Assembly (NCBI GenBank): GCA_021014325.1
Contig: CM037472.1
Location: forward strand, 2,604,001-2,668,000
Length of the DNA stretch: 64,000 nucleotides
Source: Plazaster borealis
Taxonomy: Eukaryota > Echinodermata > Asteroidea > Forcipulatida > Labidiasteridae
Reading direction: 5' to 3'
A program made the position numbers and the translations under genes. Under the pieces are notes generated by a model. The model was not told the origin of the DNA and searched no databases. It saw only the letters and a list, made by a program, of their open reading frames with translations. Of this stretch, positions 54,251 to 64,000 are shown piece by piece (position 1 is the stretch's first letter; each line of letters starts with the position of its first letter).

Positions 54251-55377
54251 ACAACAAGTTTGTTTACCAAAGGGTCCAAAATACATCCTTTCATTATTTT
54301 AACTGGATGTCATTCACAGTAAAGGTCATACAATGATACTATTATACGACTAACCTATATGACAAATGAGATTAATCTTCTCTTAATGCTTCTTAAATAA
54401 AAACAGTTTATAAGCTCAACTTTATAAAAAGAAATTCTCATTTTCATTCTGGTTTTGATAAAGGACTTTACACAATCCCAAATTGGGTACAATGGGTGTA
54501 ACAATACAAACCAATCAACAACACCACCCAAAGGGCAGAAGTATCTCAAATGTGTACAGTACATGTATGTATGCAAATGAACCATGGTTGTGTTAAACTT
54601 AAATACAAGTCGGTGCGCGTTACACCACCATGAAATTTGACAAAGTTGCTTGAGCCTACTGATTCCAACCCAACTCTGGTCGATTTTTTGCTTGCATTGA
54701 TGAAAATTAACTTGCCATCCCAGCACCTATTACCAATCATGTTTTATAAACTAGAATTGACTCAATTCACCGACGCTGTATCTTTCCTTTACAGAAAAAA
54801 AACCCTTTCAGATCAAACATTCCAATTAGTGAAAGGGAGATTGCCAAGTGTGACACCATTACGACAAGTCCACAAAAAGGCAATTATTATTAGTAATGCA
54901 AGCAGCCATCTGACATTTTGGTTTTGTGGTCACCTTTCCTAATAGTCATGATCTGGTAAATTTTGAGATACACATAAGTCATATGGTATTGATACTCTTT
55001 GATACATATGGATTATAGACCATGTAACCTTTGTTTACACAAAGAGTGACATTGTACTATTCCAGTTCATTTCCTGGCAGGCGAGATACTACACTGGTCA
55101 AACGGGACATTGTACATTTTGTGTCATAATTTTTACATGAATTGTAAGTGACAACAATAACAGCAGAACAAGTTTTGAGGTGTGCCCCCTTTCTACATTA
55201 TTAAAAGTTGATAAAAATCAGACAGTACAATCTCCATAAAATATAAGATTTAGTGTTTTCTTCCATTGTGCTGTGTACAAATCCTGCCTGCAGGAATTCC
55301 AGGCTCTGTGGCTCCTTTGTAAACAAGTGATGTCACAGTTCTATGGCAAACCACTCAAGAACCAAGAATAAATACAT

Positions 55378-55556
55378 GGGCCCAATTTCATAGAGCTGCT
55401 TTGGCTCAAAAGGTAGCTAAGCACAAAACAATCTGAGTTACCAGGAAATAGGTTACGAGCCAAAATGCCAGTTCACATGTACAATTTGTGACTATCCTGA
55501 AACATGTTAAACAATATTTTCTGCTTAAGCAGCTCTATACAATCGGTCCGTGCGTG
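55378..55556. mobile_element. Palindromic MITE
   Basis: GGGCCCAATTTCATAGAGCT at the left and AAGCAGCTCTATACAAT at the right are inverted. Best-preserved member of the family and the counterpart of 47,938. Confidence 0.75.
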
Positions 55557-55958
55557 ATGAATTCTAGGTAATGAATAGAGTGATCTTAACTATTTTCGGG
55601 CATTTCTTGGCAGACGAGAAACTAATTGAATTCATATGATAAATTAAAATTGTATATTGCAATTTCTGAAGAAAGTCAAAGTGATGATCGAAGGCCACCT
55701 TTACCTGCAATATAGAATTATAGGAATAGGAAAATATCGGAAAACGGGCTCTTTGGCTCCTTTGTAAACATGTGAAGTCACAGTTCTATGGCAAACCACT
55801 CAAGAACCAAGAATAAATACATAGACCAAAAAGTTTAAAAGTAGCTAAGCACAAAACAATCTGGGTTACCAGAAATAGGTTACCAACCAAAATGCCAGTT
55901 CACATGTACAATTTGTGACTGGTTTCCTGAAGTTTGTTAAAATATATTTTTTGCTTAA

Positions 55959-56348
55959 AGGCATCGTACACGTTTGGGAATGACTCTGAAAATTTATGGA
56001 AATAAAAACTTACTTGGTAAGAAGTACAGCAGCTTTGGATAGTATATTGCATTTTGAGAGACTTTTTACTTCGAAGGACTGCGGTTATGGAAAAATATAT
56101 CACTTTTTATCCCCAATTTTTTTTTAATATTGAGAAGCGTTACGGTAACGCTTCTCAGAATGTGTATTCCTATGCAGATTATTCTTCCTGCGTGGACACT
56201 ACCGCTCCAGATTTTCGGCAATATCTCAAAAAAGCTAACACCTTTTGAAATGAAATATTCACAGGTTAGTTTAATGGTATATATCTACAACTATAATATA
56301 GGATTGAAACAAACAATAAGCTCCAATTAACAAACGTGTACGATGCCT
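55959..56348. mobile_element. TTAA MITE (copy 5 flank)
   Basis: TTAA at 55955-55958 and 56349-56352, with termini AGGCATCGTACACGTTTGG. Same nested position as 48,513, so it was inherited in the duplication. Confidence 0.87.
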
Positions 56349-56728
56349 TTAAGCAGCGCTATGAAATTGGTCTGTGGTGATGAATTCTAGGTTATGAAAA
56401 CACCTTGTCACCTCTTTTCGCACAGAGTGATCTTGAAACTTGGGGTATTTCTTGGCAGACGAGACATTTTATTCACATGATCAATTTAAATTGTTTATTG
56501 CAATTTCTGAAGAAAGTCAAAGTGATGATCGAAGGCCACCTTTACCTGCAATATAGAATTGCTCTTATTTACAATCTGCCCTATAAAATGTTGTGTGTCA
56601 ATAGTATGCTCAATTTTCTTCCTGTACCTTGACGAAAGATCAAGATATAAAGTCAGTCAAGTCCTAACCATTGTACCACAGACTATACCTAGTGTAGCCG
56701 ATAGCAGCCGGGTTTTTGGGTGTTTCTT

Positions 56729-56735
56729 TATAAAC
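56729..56735 (+). promoter_or_regulatory. TATA box, GPCR copy 5 (type B module)
   Basis: TATAAAC lies 122 bp before the ATG, retained even though exon 1 is broken. Confidence 0.55.
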
Positions 56736-56850
56736 GAACTCAACGATTATACAACCAAGCAACTTCATCTCAATCTTTTGAAACTGACTCAAGATAAAAG
56801 TGATTTAGGATAGCGCGTCAAAAAGTGTCAGTAACTAGACATTGTCTTTA

Positions 56851-57554
56851 ATGGAGCAGCTTAACCTCTCGAATGCATCAGTCCCAGGTATTGAAGAAAC
56901 ACCAGGTGATGGAGACTCAACGACGGGAGACAGCGTTACTTTCACCAAATTCATCTTAGCTCTCTACTGCATAATCTGCGTGGTTGGTATCACTGGTAAC
57001 TTACTGGTTGTCATCGTACTCCTCCGTGTGCCGTCCCTGCGGTCTATACCAGTGATTTCTTAGTGCATCTCTCCATTGTAGATTTCATGGTCTGTGTTCT
57101 GGTCATCCCATATTTCCTATCATCTAGACCCAGCTCTACTCCGAACCCCGGGTTCTTTGGTGAGGTTTGGTGTCGAGTTTACACTTCCGGGTTCCTGTTT
57201 TGGTTCTTTACGATGGCGTCAGTCTTGGGTTTGACCGCGGTCAATTTGGAGCGCTGGCCATAGTTTACCCACACAAATACAAGACGGTGTTTTCTAAACG
57301 AAATAAACACATGATGATTGCTGTTTGTTGGATGTTTGCAGTTATTACAAAATTACACAATTTGCTTTTATACGAAGAAGATGAAGTAGTTGGATGTCAT
57401 TTTAAAGGCTGGTCTAACCGAGGAGCTCAGGCGGCATTTGGCTTGTACACTTTCACGGTCAGCTTCTTCGCTCCATTCATTGTGATGATTTTTGCCCAAC
57501 TGAAAGTCATCTCAACGCTCAACAGACAACTGAAGACGTTAACTGCTCGAACAG
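56851..57554 (+). pseudogene. GPCR copy 5, broken exon 1
   Basis: Three frames carry the protein in succession: TM1 to 57,046, TM2-TM3 to 57,253, TM4-TM5 to 57,554. Loop 2 resembles copy 1 (LHNLLLYEEDEVVGCHFKG). Confidence 0.9.
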
Positions 57555-57662
57555 GTTAGTTATAAGTTATTGTGTTCTAATTCAGTATAAAGAGAAACGG
57601 GATGACGAGCAATGGAAGCACGTCATAGTGTCCCCAGCTGACCAATGTTAATAGCCTATTTC

Positions 57663-59248
57663 CATGGGCGTCAATCCTGGGGGGACAGGGCCCCCCCCCA
57701 CTTTTTGAAGGGTGGGGGACACTTTATCAAATTTCCCCCAGGTTTTTTTAAAACTCGTGTATCTCATAGGACACTATATAATGTGTCATCTCCAGACTAA
57801 TACTATAGTTCTAAACTCTTGTATAGTTTCTCACGTTGCAAGCGAGGACTTAAAAAGCTATTGTATGTTTACTAACGGGGACGCCGTTGTTTGTAAAGAC
57901 CTAACCCTGCCAAAACAGCTCTGCCATTTACGCACTGGGCCCGGACACGATTGCATATGCAAAAGTGTCCTGAGCGGACAGTAGTTCACGGCGTACACAA
58001 TTGCATCTGACAGCAGCTCTAAGTGTTTCCCCTTTTCAAGGGATTGCCGGACGAGTGTAAAGATACTACTGCACCTGATTTTTGAGAAACGCCGGATAGC
58101 ACTTTTTTTTAATATGCATGAAACCTAATATGCTCCGACCAGATCCAAACGCATGTCATCAAGGGTTGTTTCCTTTCCAATTTTGTTAAAAGTCGGCTAT
58201 GTGCAGGTATTTAAAAGGCCTGCAATCCTACCCTTTCCAAATTACACGTCAAATTCATTACATTTTTTAATAGTAATCTGATATGGATAATTTTTATGTG
58301 ACGCAACTTTCACAAAACAATCGATTATCGGTAGGCCATGGGTTTGCCGTGTACTCATTCAAGGTTACACGTACATCCATATACATACTTGGTCTAGTTG
58401 ATATGTGGGAGTTAAATTGGATTTGAGCCTGTTGTTGTTAGGCCCTACATAATTTTTCCGGTAAAGCTAAACGATCGATATAGATCAAAAGTTCTTAAAA
58501 AGTGTGGCTATTTCTCTGTTTTAAAGCGTATGGAGGTTTGATTTTTCACCCCCGGAAAAGCCAAAGTTCAAAGCTTCCGGGGGGCTTCCCCCACCAGAGC
58601 TTCGCACTTGGACCCCACCAGGGGCCGTAACGCCGGCCCCTGGACCCCACCCACTACATTGGCGGGGGGGGGGGGATTGTCCCAAGACATAATCCTCCTG
58701 TGCGCGCAGTTGCTGTCAACGATGCTTATCTAAAATTTATTGTATTCAGGGAGTTTGTCATTGTACAATATAAAAAAACTCAACTGTTTTAAGATTCATC
58801 GGTAACAAAGAAGAGACGTTGAGTAATTCAACAATTCACAGGGACCCCAGTTAACATACATGAATATTGCCCATTGACAAACAGGGGGTGGGGGAGGAGA
58901 TTATCGAATATTAAAAGTTTGTGTTCAAACGTTTGCACTCAAGTATTACATTATATTATATATCAAGTATGTTGGACATTAATAATTAGTGTTTCTCGTT
59001 CTTTCTCTCTCTGAACCAAGTCTATAGCTTTATAACAATTTTATGTTAATATTTATAGCAAGGAGAGTTTGTCTGGGCCATTTGTACATACTAGAACCCT
59101 TCAGCTTCAGGGTGCTCCTCCCCCTGAACCCCCGCCAACTTCGCCCCTGGACCCCACCAGGGGCCCTTGAGCGGGCCCCTGGACCCCACGCCGTAAGTGC
59201 TCCTGCTGTGTGTCCCCCCCCACATTTCAAGACAGATTGACGCCCCTG
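57663..59248. mobile_element. hAT-like element in copy 5 intron
   Basis: The ends CATGGGCGTCAATC and the inverse of CAGGGGCGTCAATC lie between perfect 8-bp target duplications CCTATTTC (57655-57662, 59249-59256). The uninterrupted site CCTATTTCCAATCCC exists in copy 2, with close variants in copies 3 and 4. The inside shares CTTAAAAAGTG, ATTTCTCTGTTT and CTTGGACCCCACC blocks with the copy 4 element. No transposase frame. Confidence 0.92.
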
Positions 59249-59561
59249 CCTATTTCCAATCCCTAGTTTGACATAATTTAGGTCTCCAATCAACACCTTA
59301 ATTGACATGTGAACCTTGATCTCTTTAAATGTTAAAAATCATACATAATAATGAACTCAAAGCCAAGAATAATGAATCTTGGATCATGCTTTATGAAACT
59401 TAATTCATGAACCATGAATCATTTAAAATGTATCTAAAAGTGCAGCATTATAGCATTATGATAACAAGATTTATGTGAAAATTTTCTTTCTCTGACATTC
59501 TAATGGTTTGCGTTCTGCATGGTGCTGTAGTTAACTGATAACTTCCCGAGACCTGCAGCAA

Positions 59562-59622
59562 AAAACAAACAAACAAACAAACAAACAAACAAACAAACAA
59601 ACAAACAAACAAACAAAAACAC
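59562..59622. repeat. (CAAA)n microsatellite
   Basis: About 14 CAAA units just before ACACGGGCGTCCC. Copy 4 has only about three at the same place (52,195), and copies 1-3 have CAACAATAAATCC. A copy-specific expansion. Confidence 0.9.
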
Positions 59623-59705
59623 GGGCGTCCCATATTTAATTGGTAAAAACTGATGAACTCAACAATTATAAGTGTGTATTATGATGATTTCACTGTTTAT
59701 TGCAG

Positions 59706-60070
59706 CATCTTTGGGAGTAAATCCGAGCGACCAGCGTGAACTGTGGCAGCTCCGAGCCTCCAAAACCCTGGTGAGGACACTCCTGGCCTGCGTTATAACA
59801 TTCGGTGTGTGCTGGATTCCAAACCAAGTCTGGTTTCTACTTTATAGTTGTGGTGTTCCAATGACTCTAGGTGGACCTGCCCACCGTCTCACTATCATCT
59901 TAGCCGTGGGTAATTCCTGTTTGAATCCAGTCATTTACACCATGACCAACAAGCCGTTCCGTAAAGGGATCAGGGAGCTGTTTTGTAGACGGCGGGATTC
60001 GAACCAGGTGGTTGACGGTGTAGCAACCGGCACTGTGTCTGAGACCGTCTCTAATGCCCAAAATCAATAG
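59706..60070 (+). CDS. GPCR copy 5, intact exon 2
   Basis: Acceptor CACTGTTTATTGCAG|CATC, phase 1, 365 bases open to TAG. Differences such as RELWQLRASKTLVRT and CRRRDSN are conservative. Confidence 0.88.
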
Positions 60071-61069
60071 GGGAGAAGAAGATCGCACCGGGAACAAAAT
60101 GCGAGGAGTTTGGGGACAATGACTGTTTCCTGTCATTACGGCAGCAACCCCATTTTTGATTTTGTGTCCCGCACAACGGTTTAATTGCATGAACATTGTG
60201 GGGTTCATAAACATAGTACATTCATATTGTATTACTTTCAAAGAACAACGGATTAGAAAACTTAAAACCACGGGTGCGCTCCGCTTGCGCAAAACTTAGG
60301 AATGTTCGCCATCAACGTGTGCGAATATTTTTTGATGAATTGCGCGCCGCCAACGTTGGCGAAGTGGAGCGATACAGACAGCTATCGTATTTCTGATGTG
60401 TTTTCGGTTGCCTTTAAATTTGTCTTACATTTTCAAGATAAAGATTATCAGTCGTTATCGTTTTGTCAAAAAACATAACTAAAATGTATTTTTCAGTGGT
60501 GACCTTTAACTTAAGTTGGGGTGAAGTTATTATGGGGATAAGAAGTTAAAACTACGAAATTTGGTATTTGTGAAAGTAATTTTATTTGTGAAATTTCATT
60601 ATTTATTAATTACTGTCGGAAACTTAGTTTGTAAATAATTGTTGAGATATTCAACAAGTCTTTATAACGAACACTGGCACGGACCGATCGTCCATTTCTC
60701 ATTACGTTGAACGAAATGAAGTAAATCTTTGCATCATAAGCAGTGTCACATTATTTACGACTAGAGTGTTCTTGAACATTGAGGGCGTTTCCGATCAGCC
60801 AAGACGCTGATTCTGGTTGTTTTATTTCATAAAGATGGTTCACGATGTTAAGTTGATGTGAAATATATCAACACACTAGACTTAGTATATTACACGCTAT
60901 TTACGTTGTTATTAATGCACCATGTAACATCCAGTTTTAGTTGAAGATAAAGTACAAGGTGGTATTTCTAACCGGAATTGCCAAATTTCAAACCGACAGC
61001 TCACCAATTATAAAGTTCATACTGCCAGGTTTTGACAAAACTTCATTTGGTTACCGAGTCAAACTTTAA
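60071..61069 (+). other. 3' flank of copy 5
   Basis: 60,100-60,390 matches the copy 3 flank. 60,400-61,060 has no recognisable feature. Confidence 0.5.
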
Positions 61070-61348
61070 AGGCATCGTACACTTTTGGTAATTGGAGCCT
61101 ATTGTTTGTTTCAAACCTATAGTTGTAGATATATACCATAAGACTAACCTGTGAAAATTTCATTTCAAAAGGTAGTAGATTCAAATGTTTTTGGGGATAA
61201 AAAGTGATATATTTTTCCATAACCGCAGTTCTTCGAAGTGAAACGTTTCTCAAAATACATTATACTATCCAAAGCTGCTGTACTTCTTACCAAGTAAGTT
61301 TTTATTGCCATTAATTATCAGAGTCATTACCAAACGTGTACGATGCCT
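61070..61348. mobile_element. TTAA MITE, one flank mutated
   Basis: Left TTAA at 61066-61069, right TTGA. The termini AGGCATCGTACACTTTTGG and the inverse of AGGCATCGTACACGTTTGG match 48,513. Shorter than the other members. Confidence 0.8.
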
Positions 61349-61426
61349 TTGACAAAAAACGACACCGCCTTTTGTAAAACCAGGCTAAGATTGCCTGCAT
61401 TTGGGAGTCAGTAACCATATTGATAA

Positions 61427-61821
61427 AGGGTCTGTATACGTTTGGTAATTACTCATAAAATTAATGGCAATAACAACTTAGGCCTACTTGGTAAGAAGCA
61501 CAGCAGCTTCTGATGGTATAAATTATTTTGAGAAACATTTCACTTTGAAGTAAATGTGGTAATGGAAAAATATATGAGTTTTTATCCAAAAATTTGAATC
61601 TGAGAAGCGTTTCTGTCAGAAACGTTTCTCAGATTGTGCATTCCAATTACAGATTATTCTTCCTGCGTGGACATAACCGCTCCAGATTTTCGGCAACATC
61701 TCAAAAACGCTACCCCCTTTCGAAATGAAATTTTCACAGGTATAGTTTTATGGTATATATCTACAACTATATAGGATTAAAACAAACAGTGGGTTCCAAT
61801 TACCAAACGTATACAATCCCT
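61427..61821. mobile_element. TTAA MITE
   Basis: The ends AGGGTCTGTATACGTTTGG and the inverse of AGGGATTGTATACGTTTGG are followed by TTAA on the right. An internal palindrome around AGAAGCGTTTCTG / CAGAAACGTTTCT lies near 61,600. Confidence 0.83.
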
Positions 61822-61879
61822 TTAAAATATTTTGTGATTGTTATAATATTGTAATGCTAATACATAATTGGATTTTCAC

Positions 61880-63850
61880 ATATAGCCCAGCTAGTGGTCT
61901 ATTGTAGCGGACACAAGCTGTACTCTAACAAATAAAGTACGACAAAAAATACAGCACTATAAAGAAATAGTTACAAACAATAAACAACCATTTATATTTT
62001 ATTATCCGGATGGAATACCACGAAGGGATAAACATAGTAAGACAATGCCGTTAAAAAACCAAGAGGGGCGGTAAATTGGGCCAGAGGACCACCGTCACCA
62101 GTTAAGGACTTGAGATTGGGATAGCCTCCCCGTGTACGTTCATCCTTAACATGGTAGACGAAGAATGAAGAGATAAATGCGAGTCCGGTACTTCCTTTAA
62201 GTTGATAGGTTATTGGTTCCTAATACTGCATATTCATAATTATTTCAGTCGATCTGATCCACCATAAAACTGATGGAATTATTTGTGAAATAGTAACACG
62301 GTTGGGGGTAGGTCAGGGGTCAGGGTTTGGCGTTTGAACCCCCTTACCCGCCTCGCCCTCAGCACACGGTCCTCCTATATATGCATCGTCTTGATGCATC
62401 GCCTTAATAAGAAACCTTGTCAGCGATTTCTCAGCTAAACAATAAAATGAGCTATCCTATTTAATAGAGCAACATACAAAAACGAGGTCAATGTGTCTCT
62501 ATACTTTACTCTTGGAGACTTCTCCAGGGGTGTCTGAAATCTACCAAGACCGGAATATTGCTACTCAAGTGAGAAAGGATATTCTTTGTTGTACGCATCA
62601 AATCCTCTTTATTCTCCTCACCCATCTCTACCGCGTTCACATATTATTTTATTTAAGTCGCAACCTTTCTCCGTTTGCACGCATCTTTCTATAAAATACT
62701 GGAACTCACCTCGCCTCTGAATGGAATAGCCCATGGTTGAAATGAAGTCGCTTTCTTCTGTGTTTTGTTTGAAGAAACTCCCCAGAAATACCTCGTTGTG
62801 TGTCTGACAGAGGGTCGCTGGCAATTCGTGTGCAAATCTTTGACCCATTCCAGAAAACTGAAAATGAAAAATTGAAAAGTTCAAATAAGACTTCCAGTCT
62901 GTTACTTAGTATAGGACAGTTTAACAGGAAAGACAGTGATGCACAAAATGGGAGTAATTGTGGTAATACACACATAGTTGTGCGTTATTGTGAGTTTCTA
63001 AAAGCAATTGTTGTTATAGTTAATAACCTGCTAGGATGACTGTCACACCATGGTTTTCTGTGCTTCGTGGGAGGACTTTAGGCCGCGTCAGAATTAAGCG
63101 ACTTCAGCTATGAATGGCCGTTAGCTACAGCAAGTTGTAGAACATTTCGGCGTTCTGGACGTAGCCACTGCCTAAGTTGGCAATTAATTCGGACACGTTC
63201 TAAGAGCCGGTCTTACGTCAGACCTATACGCTAAAGCTTTTTGTAAAGTAGCTCAAGGGGTTAGTAAACTTTGCATGTTACTTGCCCCCAGGAAGTTTTA
63301 GTAGCCCAGATTTGAAATATGTATTGTCATAAATGTATCTTTCTGATGTATTAATGGTAGCAACCTCAACCAGTTTCATGGTCAAATGAAGTCACATCCA
63401 CACATTTTAAAACACTTCACAGACTCAATACCAATTTAAATATTTAAAAAGTTATTATTCATATGAAAGGGAAGAAATATGAGCATTGACAGTTTTTAGT
63501 TGCCCACATGGCAAGTTAAGTGGTGTTAGCCCATAGCAGTTTTTACTATATAGACAATTCGCCATCGGCTAGTGTTAAGGGTGAACCCTGTTTGTCAAAC
63601 AGTGCACCCGACTAGATCGTTCTGTATCTCTTCTATTCAATCTCTGTTTTCTATAATTTATGTTGTACCTTTACTGCGAATTATTAATGCGTCGGGTTCC
63701 AGATTTTACCAGACATTCAGCCACATGTTCCGTTTGGTGCCCGAACTTGTTTTTATGTTTCGTAGATTCTGATGAGCAAACCCTTTGATGTTAATAGGTC
63801 GGCAACGGGAAGCCAAACTATGGGATGGTTACTTTAACACAACGATTCAA
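61880..63850. repeat. 2-kb segmental duplicate with orphan type A module
   Basis: Partner of 43,020-45,030. The first 0.8 kb equals the upstream region of copy 1 without a following exon 1. Compared with the partner, one base is inserted (GCCCATGG for GCCATGG, near 62,730), which breaks the short minus-strand frame there. Confidence 0.8.
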
Positions 63851-63985
63851 TTCAATTCAACATTTATTTCCACTCACAAAAACATATTGATAAACAACAA
63901 AAGGAGAATATTATAAACAGTAGAGGTAACATCCTAAAAGCGAGGCTTGTAGCGGATGTGCCTTGAAACAAACATAACAATACAT
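63849..63985 (-). mobile_element. LINE 3'-tail insertion
   Basis: About 137 bp absent from the partner (which reads CACAACGATTACATAGTATA at 45,013). On the minus strand it ends GGAAATAAATGTTGAATTG with a (GAATT)n tail, a common 3' end of invertebrate LINE/SINE elements. A recent copy-specific insertion. Confidence 0.6.
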
Positions 63986-64000
63986 AGTATACAAGTTATT

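Larger units (their letters stand above)
54260..56725 (+). repeat. Upstream region of copy 5, duplicate of the copy 4 upstream region
   Basis: Counterpart of 47,170-49,290. The first part, 54,260-54,925, is also present at 21,618-22,500 at the left edge of the array. No gene. Confidence 0.78.
56851..60070 (+). pseudogene. GPCR copy 5, exon 1 frameshifted, exon 2 intact
   Basis: Exon 1 56851-57554 (704 bases, five fewer than intact copies), exon 2 59706-60070. One base is missing in GGTCTATACC (57,046; other copies GGTCTAATACC), giving a stop at 57,063. Four more are missing at GAGCGCTGGCC (57,253; others GAGCGCTATGTAGCC), which also destroys ERY. Both losses shift the frame and do not compensate. 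The rest of exon 1, donor and acceptor are normal. Exon 2 is fully open and encodes a complete TM6-TM7 with tail SETVSNAQNQ. Either a recent pseudogene or sequencing errors. The two separate lesions make error less likely. Confidence 0.9.

Overview
The window is AT-rich, intron-containing animal DNA crowded with decayed transposons. No bacterial gene organisation is present. The gene content (a lineage-expanded class A GPCR cluster and a secreted PAN/apple plus discoidin protein) and the repeat types (tRNA-derived SINEs, hAT-like and TTAA-targeting MITEs, LINE 3' ends) fit a marine invertebrate deuterostome, most likely an echinoderm. That assignment is inference, and I cannot name the species.

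Layout. 1-4.6 kb is tandem-repeat DNA: a 41-bp minisatellite, a long-period degenerate repeat with exon-like blocks on the minus strand, and an ~82-bp array. 4.7-8.1 kb holds a hAT-like element with 7-bp target duplications and relics of minus-strand coding exons. 8.2-17 kb is mostly repeats: nested MITEs, a LINE relic, SINE relics and long stretches with nothing recognisable. 17.4-19.7 kb holds a complete four-exon minus-strand gene for a small secreted PAN/apple + discoidin (F5/8 type C) protein.

From about 21 kb to the right end the window is a tandem array of two-exon rhodopsin-type GPCR genes, all on the plus strand. In each, exon 1 encodes the N-terminus and TM1-TM5, a phase-1 intron lies in intracellular loop 3, and exon 2 encodes TM6-TM7 and the C-tail. 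Five units are recognisable: copy 1 (23,933-29,036), copy 3 (37,996-41,778) and copy 4 (49,412-52,667) are intact. Copy 2 (31,778-35,413) has a 188-bp deletion and a truncated tail. Copy 5 (56,851-60,070) has two frameshifts in exon 1 but an intact exon 2. Relics show further units: an exon 2 tail at 45,857, orphan 5' modules at about 43.0-43.9 and 61.9-62.7 kb, and inverted intron fragments at 22.5 and 37.2 kb. A 500-base assembly gap lies at 42,368-42,867.

The receptors have the class A hallmarks (GN in TM1, LSxxD in TM2, ERY, W in TM4, CWxP in TM6, NPVIY in TM7). They differ most in extracellular loops 2 and 3 and in the last residues, which suggests ligand diversification. Two different upstream modules, each with a TATA box about 120 bp before the ATG, drive different copies. 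The first part of the intron is a strong transposon trap: copies 1, 2, 4 and 5 carry independent insertions there, so paralogous introns serve as empty-site controls for each other.
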